Shown: positions 63,691-64,000 of the stretch, one piece after another | How the letters are laid out: each line of letters starts with the position of its first letter | How positions within the stretch are numbered: the stretch's first letter is position 1 | From: Sunxiuqinia indica | GTDB lineage: Bacteria > Bacteroidota > Bacteroidia > Bacteroidales > Prolixibacteraceae | Length of the DNA: 64,000 bases | Direction: 5' to 3' | Assembly (NCBI RefSeq): GCF_009847015.1 | Contig: NZ_WVEM01000004.1 | Location: 1 to 64,000 of the forward strand | The notes under the pieces: model-generated | The model's database searches: none | Told to the model about the DNA's origin: nothing | Seen by the model: the letters and a program-made list of their open reading frames with translations, nothing else | Made by a program: the position numbers and the translations under genes

Positions 63691-64000
63691 TTACTTGAAT
63701 TTCTTTCCTTTCAGCTCCGACTCTTTCAGATAAGTCATGAATCCACTTAGCATTTTGCTTATTTCTAAAGCATGAGCATAAGCTTGATCAAATTCTTCTT
63801 TAGAAATATATCCGTTATCCAAAGCTCGATACAACTGAGAACGTGATTCACCGCATGAACCTTTTGAAAAGGACAAAAACTGTCCGAATTCTTTGTTCCC
63901 ATCGCGCTCAAACCCTTCAGCAATATTATCCATGATTGAACCTGAAGACGCTTTAATTTGGCTGACCAACTTGAAATCTTTTGAGAAGTCATCGTGGATT
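63691..64000 (-). CDS. Four-helix-bundle protein (S23-like), 5'-truncated by the window edge
   Basis: The frame is open to the end of the window. Visible are [28 protein letters not shown], the signature of the four-helix-bundle/23S intervening-sequence protein family, and [23 protein letters not shown]. About the first 20-25 residues are missing. These proteins form pentamers and are common as small chromosomal genes in Bacteroidota. Function is unclear. Confidence 0.88.
   Translation of the reverse strand, partial: IHDDFSKDFKLVSQIKASSGSIMDNIAEGFERDGNKEFGQFLSFSKGSCGESRSQLYRALDNGYISKEEFDQAYAHALEISKMLSGFMTYLKESELKGKKFK

Overview
The window reads as chromosomal DNA of a Bacteroidota bacterium, most like the Marinilabiliales/Prolixibacteraceae side of Bacteroidales. 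The basis is a SusC/SusD pair under a FecI/FecR-type sigma/anti-sigma pair, several Bacteroidota-restricted families (DUF4494, DUF1460 amidase, STN-type TonB receptors), a fused E1 alpha/beta dehydrogenase and a probable PPi-dependent PEP carboxykinase. No rRNA, tRNA, CRISPR array, transposase or integrase gene was recognised. The genus is inference.

Layout. (1) 1-9.7 kb: an AT-rich run of one-way gene cassettes separated by six attC-like imperfect palindromes. The inner cassettes start with a TTRRRY-like box whose reverse complement closes the same cassette, as expected of integron gene cassettes. Cargo: a 5'-truncated WG-repeat gene, a two-gene Hachiman (HamA/HamB) anti-phage system, a membrane protein, an overlapping pair of small cytosolic proteins, a secreted protein, a PIN toxin with a damaged upstream partner, and an HNH-nuclease remnant with a downstream gene. 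No integron integrase is present, so this is a CALIN-like array or the distal end of an integron. (2) 10-18.4 kb: an SDR enzyme, a cupin, an amidase lipoprotein, an ECF sigma/FecR/TonB-receptor operon, a Spy-like periplasmic protein that seems to share the sigma operon's promoter, and an outer-membrane protein. Two related 28-codon ORFs sit exactly 4 nt upstream of the cupin and the outer-membrane protein. (3) 18.4-30.3 kb, minus strand: a pectin-type polysaccharide utilization locus (sigma, FecR, SusC, SusD, two esterases, pectinesterase, FG-GAP lipoprotein).

(4) 30.4-47.3 kb: two NAD(P)-binding enzymes and a TetR regulator, acetyl-CoA synthetase, probable PPi-PEPCK, DUF4494, the three-gene pntAA-pntAB-pntB transhydrogenase, an orphan soluble histidine kinase, an alanine/ornithine racemase-family enzyme and a dihaem cytochrome c. 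Acs releases PPi and PPi-PEPCK would consume it, suggesting an acetate-to-PEP link. (5) 47.5-57 kb, minus strand: a sugar-phosphate cluster (transaldolase-like, Zn dehydrogenase, aldolase/SDR fusion, PHP protein), adenosine deaminase with an odd in-frame coding tail, two unknown proteins and a DUF2442/DUF4160 pair. (6) 57.1-61.1 kb: a 3.9-kb islet flanked by 79-bp near-perfect direct repeats that duplicate the 3' end and terminator of the E1 gene. It carries a small HTH protein, unknown secreted proteins, a lipoprotein broken at an A9 run and an O-antigen-ligase-like protein. (7) 61.1-64 kb: the E1 alpha/beta fusion and the truncated end of a four-helix-bundle protein.
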